Assembly: GCA_009363875.1 (NCBI GenBank)
Contig: CM018695.1
Span: 62,677,433 to 62,741,432 of the forward strand
Length of the DNA stretch: 64,000 nt
Reading direction: 5' to 3'
Source of the DNA: Mikania micrantha
Lineage: Eukaryota > Streptophyta > Magnoliopsida > Asterales > Asteraceae
Shown here: positions 47,728-58,810 of the stretch, piece after piece
Layout: every line of letters begins with the position of its first letter
Numbering within the stretch: position 1 is the stretch's first letter
Made by a program: the position numbers and the translations under genes
The notes under the pieces: generated by a model
What the model was told of the DNA's origin: nothing
Database searches by the model: none
Seen by the model: the letters and a program-made list of their open reading frames with translations, nothing else

Positions 47728-47966
47728 GTTCATATGATATGTCAATAGGCTTAACAATTTTCAAAGAGGCCTAGTAGTTTGATCAAACTTAAAGAACACA
47801 CAAGAAATTTGTCAATCTGTTTCATATAATGTCTGCACAAAACTAAGTTCATATGATATGTCAATAGGCTTAACAATTTTCAAAGAGGCTATAGTAGTTT
47901 GATCAAACTTAAAGAACACACAAGAAATTTGTCAATCTGTTTCATATAATGTCTGCACAAAACTAA
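47728..47966. repeat. 119/120-bp tandem duplication in copia
   Basis: Copies at 47728-47846 and 47847-47966 both run from GTTCATATGATATGTCAATA to GCACAAAACTAA. The main difference is GGCCTAG against GGCTATAG. Such high identity marks a recent event in an old element. Confidence 0.9.
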
Positions 47967-48485
47967 GTTCCACCAAAAATGGATTGAGATTTGAATTCTA
48001 CACCTCTTGACTTTAATCCATAAGACTATGCATGGGTTTTCGTATACAAATGAAAAGCTAGCGCATCCGCCAAATCCACAATGTACACAATAAATATATG
48101 CATGGAAACTCAAATGTACATTAAACCCTTGGAATTTCAGCGCATCCACAAAATCCATTCATTATATGCATGAGACTCCTTTGTTATACGATGTATAGAC
48201 CTGGACATTTCAGCACATTAGAAGTTAGTGAGAGTGAAAATTTGAATCTTCAATAAATCATGAGGATGGATAGGTTTTACCTTGAAATTGAAAGATCTGT
48301 TTCTTGTGAAAATTAAACTAAAACATGATAACTAATCATATGCAAGATGCTAAAATGAGAATACTTGACTTTAAAGGGATAACAAATATTGATGGTCGAT
48401 GAACTTAAGAATTTAAGGTGATAATGCTCTTTAAGTGAGAAATTGGATTGTCTCATAACGATTTGATCCCAAAATGATCTACCAT

Positions 48486-48948
48486 TGGGGATGTTCACAA
48501 TTTGGTTCCAATCCGCGAAACCGCCCATACCGTTCATCGGTTTGGTTTCACGGTTGGTTTTTTTCAAACAGTCGGTCGGTCGGTTTCAAAAGTTTAAAAC
48601 AGTAATAAACGGTTTGGTTTACGGTTTTCATAAAAAACCGGTCGTAAAAAAACCAAACCGGACCGTATATGTGTGTGCACGCGTATATATAAATATATAT
48701 ACGTATATACACATGGATATATCGATATATACATGTACATATATATATATATATATGCATATATTGAGTTTTTGATTAATTCGTGATATTAAAAAAATAC
48801 GTATGGACTTTATGTAATATTCCGTGTTGAACTATAAAAGTTTGGGTTCGCTTCAAGTTTTATTTTGAATGGTTAGGTTTTGGTTTTCATTGTTCAAAAA
48901 CAGTTGTTAATGATAGAAACCGTAAAACCCAAACCGCGAACACCCCTA
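48486..48948. mobile_element. hAT-type MITE, 463 bp
   Basis: It is flanked by TCTACCAT (48478-48485) and TCTACCGT (48949-48956), an 8-bp target duplication with one mismatch. The ends TGGGGATGTTCAC and the complement TAGGGGTGTTCGC match well. GGTTTGGTTT-type repeats fill both halves, as in the MITE at 21634-22314, and a (TA)n tract lies in the middle (about 48677-48765). It is non-coding. Confidence 0.82.
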
Positions 48949-49972
48949 TCTACCGTAACTTAATTTTTATTGATTTAGTTTGCTTAAGTTATATTATTTA
49001 TTGTTTATATTATTTATTATTTTTTTACTTTTTTTATTTATTTATTTCTATTTTTTACTCTTATTTTACTCATTTATTTATCTTTGGTGATTTTTTATTC
49101 TGGTGAATCTTGGATCAAGAATAAGTTAATCAAATGACTAAAAAAATTTTCATCCAGCTTAGTTAACATATTTTTGAAATCACAAAGGGGTTTTCGGTCA
49201 ATGGATTTTTGAAAAAGGGTTTTCGGTCAATGAGAAAAAGGGGTTCTCGGTAAATTAAAAATTTTGAAATACAAAAGAGGGTTTTTGGATGTCTGGTTTT
49301 CATTGTTTAATCTAAATCGAGAAAAGGGGAGATTGAGAGTTAATCAAAATCAGTTGCTTCAAGGTGTCCACATCGAAAATTGTTTTTTCCAAGAGGTGTT
49401 AGTCTGATTGAAACTACTGAAGGTCACAAGGTATGATTCCATTAATCTTCTTTGTTAAATGCCAACCGGAATTGTTAATGTGTTTGAGATTGTTGGATAT
49501 CAAATATGATTTGGATCAGATTTATGAGATATTCACAACCGAAAAAGAATGAAGGATGAAATATAATGGGATGAGGGGAAGTTCTTCTCTTGATTGAATG
49601 TTGTTTAGACGTTAATGGAGGTTTAGGGTTTTCTCGGTGGTTTTCTCGAAGAAGGAAGATGATTTAGAGAAACCACCGAGAACACTATCGAGAATGCTTG
49701 TGCCCACCGAGAACATAAAATCAAACCGAAAATGCTTGTGTTCACCGAGAACACAACCGAAAATGTTGATGCTCACCGAGAACACAAGTTTAAGCATAAA
49801 ATTCTAATAAATTGGACCGAGAACTCAGATTTTTAAATTCAAGATTCAAACTGAATGTGTTTTCGGTGATGGTGGTTAATGAGCTCTCGAAGGGAATAAA
49901 TGAGTAAACATATTCATAGTTTGTGCTAGTGAACTCATATTAGTGATTATTTTGAGCTTTTGATTTCAGAAT

Positions 49973-51114
49973 ATGGAGGCTCTAAAGTTTGTACCTGATC
50001 ATAACGTAGTGGCTTACCTGTGTGACCCTCCTCAACAACACATGGAGTTTAAGTCGCTGATCGTTGGGCTGAATACTTGTAGATTGCGTATGCACTCAGA
50101 ATGAATCTTGTTATCTGTGAAAGATCTATTCGAGAATTCTGAGGAACCACAACCATAAATGGTCAAAGTGGATTGATTGAAGCAAGTGTGCAGGGATGCA
50201 AGATCACAATGTCTGAAGAAATTATCAAACCAACACTGTTGTTTGGTGACCAATCATATCATCCTGTATCTTACCCAAATGATGTGTAGTCAGTGTGTTG
50301 ATCTAGAAAGGATAAGCAGGAGAGTACCCTCCACTTGTGAAGATACTCCTTCATCCCTATTGGCGATTATTGGCACATATGGTTTAGATGAGAATTTCGG
50401 GAAACAAGGGAGGAACAAATGTCCTCGGTGTTGAATTAACTTCCAGTATCGTGGCTTTAACTATGGATTGGGATTTCATTTGGTCCAGGTTGGTGTTTGA
50501 AGAGATGAAGAAGAATCTGAAAGGCGTGAAAAAGGAATTCTTCTTAATGTATCCTAGGTTTGTCCAAATGGTTTTGGATGCTCATTATCCAAGCCTAGTG
50601 AAGAGTGTGGATTATCTGGATATCAAGACCATCGAGCCAAATTTTTTCGGTTTACTCAAACACACAAGAAAAGGAGCTCAAGTTACTTTTAGAGGTTAGA
50701 GACCGCTGGAGAAGTTTAAAACGTTTGGAGAAGTTGATAATGCCGATCAAGGAAATTCAATCAATGTAATTATTGCTGAGGAACACGATGTTCAAGCTCA
50801 AGTAGGAAGACAAGAAGATGAGCAATAAATCCAGAGATAGAGTTCAATCCAGTAGATGAGGTTGTGATGGAGATGATTGACTAAGAGTTTGATTCAAAAC
50901 TGAATGAAGCAGGAACATCTGAGAATCTTACTCCAAGAAAGAGGTCAAGAAGAGATCCACGTCTTGAACCACTTTCAGTGAATGTATGTATTACTGGGAC
51001 TTCTACCTCAGGACAAAGATTAGCGACAGAGGATACGATTAACCTGGTTCAAGAGAAGGAAGCTGAAACCTACAAAGTGATCAGGGATGTAGGTAAAGGA
51101 AAGGAAGTTGATGA
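49973..51114 (+). pseudogene. copia third reading region, 5' part
   Basis: Starts MEALKFVPDHNVVAYLCDPP at 49973. It stops at 50102 and continues in other frames, with an open stretch at 50388-50699 containing WDFIWSRLVFEEMKKNLKG and FFLMYPRFVQMVL, and acidic text up to 51114. The DHNVVAYL start and the LMYPRF motif are familiar from uncharacterised proteins encoded after pol in composite copia elements (recognition, not a search). The role is unknown; the place corresponds to the env-like slot of SIRE-type elements. A gypsy element interrupts it at 51115, and it resumes at 61513. Confidence 0.65.
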
Positions 51115-53794
51115 TGTGACACCCGGCAATTTCAGGTAAATTGTGACTCTTACATTCTTTACATTTCACATTCATACTTGTTGCACTTCATTTAATTATG
51201 TTTAATTAGATGAGTTGAACACGAACAACTACAAAATGATAGTTCAAGGAACTATCGAATTGTACATTGCACATTGGTTTTGGAAACCAAGTGTGGCAAA
51301 CACAACACTAACGCGAAATAATAATTCGGGGAATTATTGAATTGTGCATCACACGTTGATTAGGATTAATAAAGCATGCAATCACTATGTTAGACATGAA
51401 CATAAACTATCGAAGATAATTCGAGGAATTATCGAAACACACACGAGTCTCACGAACGTTGGTGATCAAACTTATGTGCTATTTTATGTTTATGTGCTTA
51501 AACATGCATTAGATGTTTAGGATAAACGTTAGAAACTGAGTACGAGCGAAATCAAATCGACGAAATCAAAAATGCTGAAAATGGACTCATCGCGGTACGC
51601 GAAAGCCCCTTGGAGAAAGGCTTCATGGTACGCGAAGCAAACCAGGAATCGAGACTCCCTAATCCCATCGCGGTACACGATAAAAAATTTTGATCGGCCT
51701 TCGCGGGCAGATAAAAATTTCTTTATATTCAACCCCATCTCATTTCCACTTGGTTCCTTTGAAATCCACCCGAGTTATCACATCTATTTTCGACCAAAAT
51801 CCACTGATATCAATCTCAAATCCCCTGGTAACATCCTTGAAGCTCTTCCTTGCAACCTTGTAGTGATTTGAAGCCATTGAAGCTCAAAGGGAGTTCTTGG
51901 AGGCCATCAATAAGCAGTCACTTATAGCCCCGAATCAGCTTCAATCTCATCATCAAGGAGCATCTAAGGTAGTTTTATACGCTTAATAGTGGTTAGATCG
52001 TACATGCAATGGGTTAAAACCCACATGCAACCCCATACAGTTATTGTGGACGAATGTTTTGGTGATTTGATGTTTATTTGTTGTAGATTTACTATTTTTA
52101 GTGTTTAGAAATGTTAGATTTGAGTTTTGGTTGAGTTATGCTTGATTTGGTGATGATTTAGGCAAACTTGCCATAAAAGAAAACTTTTATGTGCAAGTCT
52201 TGGATTTGTGATGATATAGACATGTTAGACATGTCTAGATGTTGTTAAATGTATATGGAAGTGTTCATAAACACATTGGGATATTTGATTTTGTTAAAAA
52301 CATGATTTCGTATAAACTTACTATTTATGGAAACTTTTATAAATCAAAAGAGGGCTTTTGATGTTTTAAAATGTTTTGATGAACTTTGAGTATTGGAATA
52401 TGCATAAAAATGGTTTCTAAGCATATTGGAAACTTTGATTTGTGAAAATGAGTTATTAAACATATACTATTCAAATAAGGAAACTTTATTTGGGCAAAAC
52501 GGCATGCGCAAACGACATGATTTAAGCGTGTAAACATGTTATATAAACATATTAGAAGTATTAACTTTATGAAATGAGATTTCATAACCACACTTTCCTA
52601 AAACAGAAACTTTCTAAAAATGGTAACTTGTGAAATTGGGGTCATAGGATATACTTTGGTGTCTTATTGCATTAAGACACATAAGCACAACAATCATGTC
52701 ACCAACGATTCGTCGAGTCTCACTAGTTAACACATACACACTCGGTTGAGCACACCGACACTTGGAGTTGTATGGGATACAACACACCACAAAACACATA
52801 CTCACACCTATATGGTTATAGGTGCCCACTAGCAGGATTGCTAGCATTCGCAGACGCGAACACACAAACACACCAGAACTGCTTAATAGGTGAGTTCACG
52901 GCCCCTTTTTACTTTTCAAACCTTAGGGGGAGAAAACACTGCATTATAACTGTTTTTTTTGGAAAACAACATATTTTTTTACGTATGGACATGGTTTATC
53001 ACTATATGTATATGTGTGGACCACATCACAACTAAAAGTCCTCGTGATAGTCCACGGACTGTTAGTAGCGCGTAGCGCCTAGCGTGGTAATCTTGAATAG
53101 TACTATTTGGGCCTGACAAGCCCCACCTGTTGCGCCTGGGAGGCCAACCCAATTGGAGGTCAGAATGGGTGAAATATTGAAAAACACTTTGCCATTGTCT
53201 TGTGATGGACATGGCGGAAGGCACAACTGTCAGCTTTGGTACGACCTCGCATATAATATAACTGTATTGACTAGCTATCAATCGATACTGCATTGTAATG
53301 ATATGTAAATAACAATGCTTACTTTAAACATTGGATGTTTACTGCTTATGATAAACATGTGCTTTCACCAACCTTTGTGTTGACTCTTTTTACCACATGT
53401 TTTCTCAGGTAGCTAAGGCACGTACTCGAGGATAGGATGCTAGGATGGAGTCCCATGCATCAGCTTTAGCGTCTTAGGATGTTTTGAGAAGCATTTATCA
53501 TTTTGATATGTTATGTAATATTAAAAATCTTTAACCTCTTCCGCAAACTTTAAAATATTGTTGTTTTGAAACTATTTAACAACGCTTCCACAGTTTATGA
53601 ATTACGTTATGTTTTGATAACTTAAACTTACTTTCGCAACTCTGATTTTACTAAACTATTTTATCCATATTATTGGATGTACGTACGTAACCAGACATGT
53701 AGGTCTCGCAACACTGTGTGACCGGAGACTGAGATCCTGCCAGATCGGCCAGCCGTCGCGCCCCCGTCTGGGACGGGAGGGCCGGGATGTGATA
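51115..53794 (+). repeat. gypsy 5' LTR (plus strand)
   Basis: Starts TGTGACACCCGGCAATTTCA and ends GGGATGTGATA, where the other copy ends GGGGTGTGACA; the CA terminus is mutated here. The LTR is 2,680 bp. CGCGGTACGC at 51591-51600 and variants lie about 40-140 bases upstream of CTTTATATTC near 51721-51730, the likely TATA box. Confidence 0.92.
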
Positions 53795-53797
53795 GAT

Positions 53798-53810
53798 TGG
53801 TATCAGAGCC
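53798..53810 (+). other. gypsy primer-binding site
   Basis: TGGTATCAGAGCC begins three bases after the LTR end, a perfect match to the initiator-Met tRNA primer site. Confidence 0.93.
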
Positions 53811-54084
53811 TCCGGTTATTGCGAATTAGGTTTGTATTTAGTGAACTTAGTCTATAACCATTAGTCTCCACACGACACTTAGTGCTTAGTATTGTGATAC
53901 TTGCATATATGATTGTACACACACTTATTACGCACACTATAGCTAATGGCATCACCATCGACACCACATGTAACTTCCCATGAAGGGGAGGAACCGATAG
54001 CTCTACATGATTCTTATAGTAGCTACTGTACACACTACATTAGTCATTAGACAAACACTAACACTTATTCTCGCTATGAAGATC

Positions 54085-55335
54085 ATGGCTGGAAGACGTG
54101 GAGGACGCAGGAATGCAGGAGGACGTGGAAACATCAACCTCACTCAAGCTGAACTGATCGCACTCATCAACGAGCGAGTTGAAGAGGTACTTGCTGCACG
54201 GGAAGCTGCCCATAATCAAAACCCGCTGAATCAAGGTGATGAGTCTATTTCATATTCACCTTGCACCACAATCACTCGGTTCCGATTCAACGCATTTGCT
54301 GGATACTGAATTCGACTTTATTCCTTGCATATCTCAGGAGCATACCCCAACCCACCTCACTACACATTCAAAATGTTCCTGGATTGCAAACCCCACTCAT
54401 TCGGCGACATTGAGGGAGCCGTCGGGCTATTGCGTTGGGTTGTAAAGGCGGAATCAGCCTTTTCTATGAGCAATTGTAGGAACGAAGACCGAGTCAAGTT
54501 CGCTGCAGGGACATTTGAGGGAGCTGCCCTCACTTGGTGGAATGCCAACGTCTAGAGTCTAGGGTTGGATGCAGCCAACGCCATACCTTGGGATGACTTC
54601 AAGAGGATGTTGAACCGCGAATACTATCCTCAGTGAAGTGTGAAACTAGAAAGTGAGTTCTGGAACCACAAGATGATTCGTTCCGAGGTTGAGGCATACA
54701 CTGCCCGGTCGTATGAGCTGGCAAACCTGTGCCCGGAAATGACAACCCCACCCTTCAAACACATAGAGAAGTATATTGAGGGACTGCCACCTCAAATCTA
54801 GGGAATGGTACTCTCTTCTGACCCCATCACCATGCAACAAGCCGTGCAATTAAACCCACAAGCTCACTGACTCGGTATTTGCACAAGGACTCTTACCACC
54901 CCGTGGTGTTGTAACCACAAACACTAACAACAAGCACAAATGGGATAGCACCCTGAGCAAAACTTCCACTCTCCAACCACCACCACAACAACGTAAGTTT
55001 GGGGCATCACAAGATTACGCACCACCCATCCCAACCAACCAAAGTCCAGGAGCCTATGCAGGCAAACACCCTAAGTGCAACAAATGAAACTTATATCATG
55101 CCTTGGGACAGTGTGGTTCCATCCGATGAAAATGGTGTGGCAAAGGTGGACACCTCACCGAAGACTATAGGGGTGAGCTGCTGGCAAAGACCCCAGATCT
55201 GCAACAACAACAATAACTTGAAGCACCGAAGGGCTGCTTCGAATGTGGGAAGCCAGAGCACTTCAAGAGGGACTGTCAACATCTGAAGAACAACAATAAT
55301 AACGGGAACAAAAACGGTCTGAAGGGACGAGCCTT
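54085..55335 (+). pseudogene. gypsy gag (plus-strand element), broken
   Basis: Likely start MAGRRGGRRNAGGRGNINL at 54085, with an Arg/Gly-rich N-terminus. The capsid-like core is read in another frame from about 54325 (FKMFLDCKPHSFGDIEGAVG, then GAALTWWNANV and a stop where the family continues). Further stops follow after EYYPQ and PPQI. Two zinc knuckles appear near the end: CKWCGKGGHLTEDY (last Cys lost) and CFECGKPEHFKRDC (intact). Confidence 0.85.
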
Positions 55336-55336
55336 C

Positions 55337-57170
55337 GTGATCGGGGCAAAGCATGCCAGAAAAGATCCCAACCTTGCAACTGGTACGTATCTCTTAAACG
55401 ATAATTATGCTTCTGTATTGTTTGATACTGGAGCTGAGAAAAGCTTTATATCTAAGGATTTTAGTGAGATACTTGTCATAACACCAACACCCTTAAAGGT
55501 CGAGTTCACAGTAGAGCTGGCCGATGGTAAATTAATTACAACTAGGCACATTCTCAGAGAACGCACATTAGAGCTAGCAGACCATAAATTTAAGATTGAC
55601 GTCATGCCAGTTACACTAGGCAGCTTTGATGTCGTAGTAGGAATGGATTGGTTGTCTGAGAACCAAGCTGAGATTATTTGCCACGACAAGGTTGTGCGCA
55701 TACCTCTCCCTAGTGGAGAAACCTTAAACATCAACAACGAAAGGAGCGACACTCTTCTGAATATCATCTCGTGCATGAAAGCTCACAAATGCCTACGATA
55801 GGGATACACAGCCATTCTGGCGCTTATCACCGACAAGACAGAAGAGGAGAAGAAAATAGAAGACATCCCAGTCGTATGCGACTATCCAGACGTATTCCCT
55901 GAGGATCTACCAGGACTTCCATCGCCTGGACAAGTGGAGTTCCGCATAGACCTTGTGCCGGGAGCAGCACCTATTGTACGGGCACCATATCGACTTGCAC
56001 CTTCAGAGATGCAGGGCTTCATTAGACCAAGCTTCTCACCCTAGGGAGCTCCGGTCTTATTCTTAAAGAAGAAGGATGGCACGTTCCGTATGTGCATTGA
56101 CTATCGGGAGTTAAACAAAGTGACAATCAAGAACCGTTACCCCTTACCCCGGATTGACGATTTGTTCGATCAACTGCAAGGATCGAGTTACTACTCTAAG
56201 ATCGATCTGTGATCTGGGTACCACCAACTGAGAATTCAAGAGGAATATATCCCAAAGACAGCTTTTCGTAAACAGTATGCCATTACAAGTTCTTGGTCAT
56301 GCCATTTGTGCTGACAAACGCACCTACAGTATTCATGGACCTCATGAATAGAGTGTGCAAACCATACCTCGACAAGTTCATCATTGTCTTCATAGATGAT
56401 ATTCTCATCTACTCAAAAACCCAAGAGGAACACAAGGAACACCTTTAATTGGCTCTTGAGCTACGGAAAGAAAAGTTGTATTCTAAACTCTCAAAGTGCG
56501 ATTTCTGGATTCGAGAAGTCCAATTCTTGGGACATGTCGTTAATAAACAAGGGATTCATGTGGATAAATCTAAGATAGAGACGCTCAAGAACTGGGAAGC
56601 ACCAGAGACCCCAACTGAGTTGCGACAATTCCTAGGCTTGGCAGGCTATTATCGACGATTTATCGAAGGATTTTCGAAGATAGCCCAACCCCTTACAACC
56701 TTAACCCATAAAAACAAGAAGTATCTCTGGACTGAAAAACAAGAAGCTGCATTCCAACTTCTCAAGCAGAAGCTCTGTAGTGCACCTATCTTATCGCTTC
56801 CTGATGGAACAGACGATTCGTAGTATACTGTGAAGCCTCGATACAAGGGCTCGGCTGCGTGCTGATGCAGCGAGATAAGGTGATCGCATATGCTTCTCGA
56901 CAATTGAAAGTCCACGAGAAGAACTACACCACCCATGACATGGAACTTGGAGCCGTGTTATTTGCCCTCAAGATCTGGAGACACTACCTGTATGGTACCA
57001 AGTGTACGATATACACTGATCACAAAGGTCTCCAACACATATTCGAGCAGAAGGAAATGTACATGTGACAACGACGCTGGCTCGAACTCCTAAATGACTA
57101 CGAGTGTGCTATCAAGTATCACCCGGGGAAGGCCAATGTGGTGGCCGATGCCCTAAGTCGGAAAAATACC
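55337..57170 (+). pseudogene. gypsy protease, RT and RNase H, broken
   Basis: The protease reads LFDTGAEKSFIS near 55418, with the D-T-G triad intact, and is open to a stop at 55799-55801. The RT begins with VFPEDLPGLP, but about 13 codons are missing between PSEMQ and GFIRP, and stops and a frameshift follow (for example in KIDL-SGYHQ). The catalytic FIDDILIYS is readable near 56391. RNase H text resumes with AYASRQLKVHEKNYTTHDME and ends HPGKANVVADALSR, with a stop at 57066-57068. Confidence 0.87.
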
Positions 57171-58672
57171 TCGAAACCCAAGAGGGTACGAGCTTTACAA
57201 CTCACCATCCTTCCCAATCACCCTGAACATATACGTAGTGCCCAGGTGGAGGCACTTAAGGCAGAAAATCTAGCGGCTGAATCACTAAGAGGAATGGAGC
57301 AACAACTTAAGGTAAAAGCCGATGGCTTACACTATTTCATGGAACGTGTCTGGGTTCCACGTCACGAAAACTTAAGAGACCTTGTGATGGACGAGGCTCA
57401 CAAATCCCGTTATTCCATTCACCCTGGATCTGATAAGATGTATCATGATTTGAAGGTAATCTACTGGTGGCCGCACATAAAAGCTGATATCGCCATCTAC
57501 GTAGGCAAATGCTTGACTTGTGCCAAAGTCAAGATCGAGTACCAGAAACCATTTGGATTACTCACACCACCAGAAATCCCCATGTGGAAGTGGAAACAAA
57601 TATCCATGGATTTCATTACCAAATTACCCCGTACCCCAAGTGGATGTGACACTATCTGGGTAATTGTGGACCAACTGACTGAGACAGCACACTTCCTTAC
57701 GATCAAGGAAAATGACAAAATGGAAAAGCTAGCAAGAATCTATGTCAAAGAACTAGTCTCGCAATATGGAGTCCCAATCTCCATCATTTCGGATCGAGAC
57801 GCCAGATTCACCTCTAACTTCTGGAAATCATTGTAAAAGTCGCTTGGTAAGCAGTTGGATATGAGTACAGCATACCACCCACAAAATGATGGCCAGATCG
57901 AACGCACCATACAAACTCTCGAAGACATGCTACGAGCTTGCGTAGTAGACTTCGGCAACAGCTGGGAAACTCATCTACCGTTGGTGGAGTTCTCCTACAA
58001 CAACAGTTACCACGCCAGCATCAAACCAGCGCCTTTTGAGGCACTCTACGGTAGGAAATGCCGATCACCTATCTGCTGGGTGGAAGTGGGAGACAGCCAA
58101 CTCACTAGCCCAGAACTTGTGCATGAAACAACACAGAAGATCGTGCAAATCAGAAACTGCATGGCAGCTGCTCGCGATCGTCAAAAGAGCTATTCCGGCA
58201 AATGCCGAAAACCTCTGGAATTTCAGGTAGGAGACAAAGTCCTTCTAAAAGTTTCGCCATGGAAAGGCGGCATTCGTTTTGGTAAACGAGGCAAACTGAA
58301 CCCATGGTATATTGGACCTTTCGAGATCCTGAAGAGGATTGGTCCGGTGGCATACCAACTCAACTTACCAGGCAAACTCGACGGAGTTCACAACGTGTTT
58401 CACGTCTCAAACTTGAAAAAGTGTCTATCTGACGAAACACTTGTTGTCCCACTGGATGAGATCCAGGTGGATGAACAACTACAGTTTGTGGAAGAGCGGG
58501 TAGAGATGGACCGTGAGGTCAAACAACTCAAACAGAGCAAGATTCCGATTGTTAAAGTTCGATGGAACTCAAAACGCGGACCTGAATTCACGTGGGAATG
58601 TGAAGATCAGATGATGCACAAGTATCCCCACCTCTTCAAGCAGACTGCGTCGAATGCCGACAACAACAAATA
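57171..58672 (+). pseudogene. gypsy integrase with chromodomain-like tail, one stop
   Basis: The frame carries from RNase H into the integrase and is open to 57836, where a TAA follows FWKSL; the same frame continues to the natural stop near 58672. Visible are the zinc-binding HPGSDKMYHDLK and CLTCAKVK, then the catalytic core: Asp in SMDFITKLP, Asp in SDRDARF, and NDGQIERT with the third acidic residue. Next comes the chromovirus-type GPFEILKRIGPVAYQL and the tail WECEDQMMHKYPHLF. Apart from the one stop it is well preserved. Confidence 0.88.
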
Positions 58673-58810
58673 AATTTCGGGACGAAATTACTTTCAACAA
58701 GGGGATGAAGTGACAACAGAAAAATTTTTGTTTCTCAAACACTTTTGCTTCTCAAACACCAGCAACAACAACCAAATTTCAGGACGAAAATTCTTTCAAC
58801 AAGGGGATGA
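58673..58810 (+). other. polypurine tract region, tandemly duplicated
   Basis: Two copies of a block containing CTTTCAACAAGGGGATGA lie about 100 bases apart. The first (about 58673-58715) continues AGTGACAACAG, an imitation of the LTR start. The second (58768-58810) abuts the real LTR (TGTGACACCC). Each copy is preceded by a GGGACGAAATT or AGGACGAAAATT variant. AAGGGGATGA at 58801-58810 is the functional tract by position. Confidence 0.82.

Larger units (their letters stand above)
47490..49972 (+). other. copia region between pol and the third reading region
   Basis: It is non-coding, with a purine run CAAATTGAGGGGAAGATC (near 47549). It contains a 119-bp tandem duplication and the hAT-type MITE described separately. 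Between about 49620 and 49830 the motif ACCGAGAAC (complement of GTTCTCGGT) recurs at least six times, echoing the LTR array. Confidence 0.6.

Noticed and set aside
48485..48775. Frames rich in Tyr/Ile across the second hAT-type MITE
   Set aside because: They run through a (TA)n microsatellite and the MITE termini; no protein family.
53803..54033. Minus-strand frame after the gypsy primer site
   Set aside because: Lies in the untranslated leader opposite to the element's sense strand; no support.
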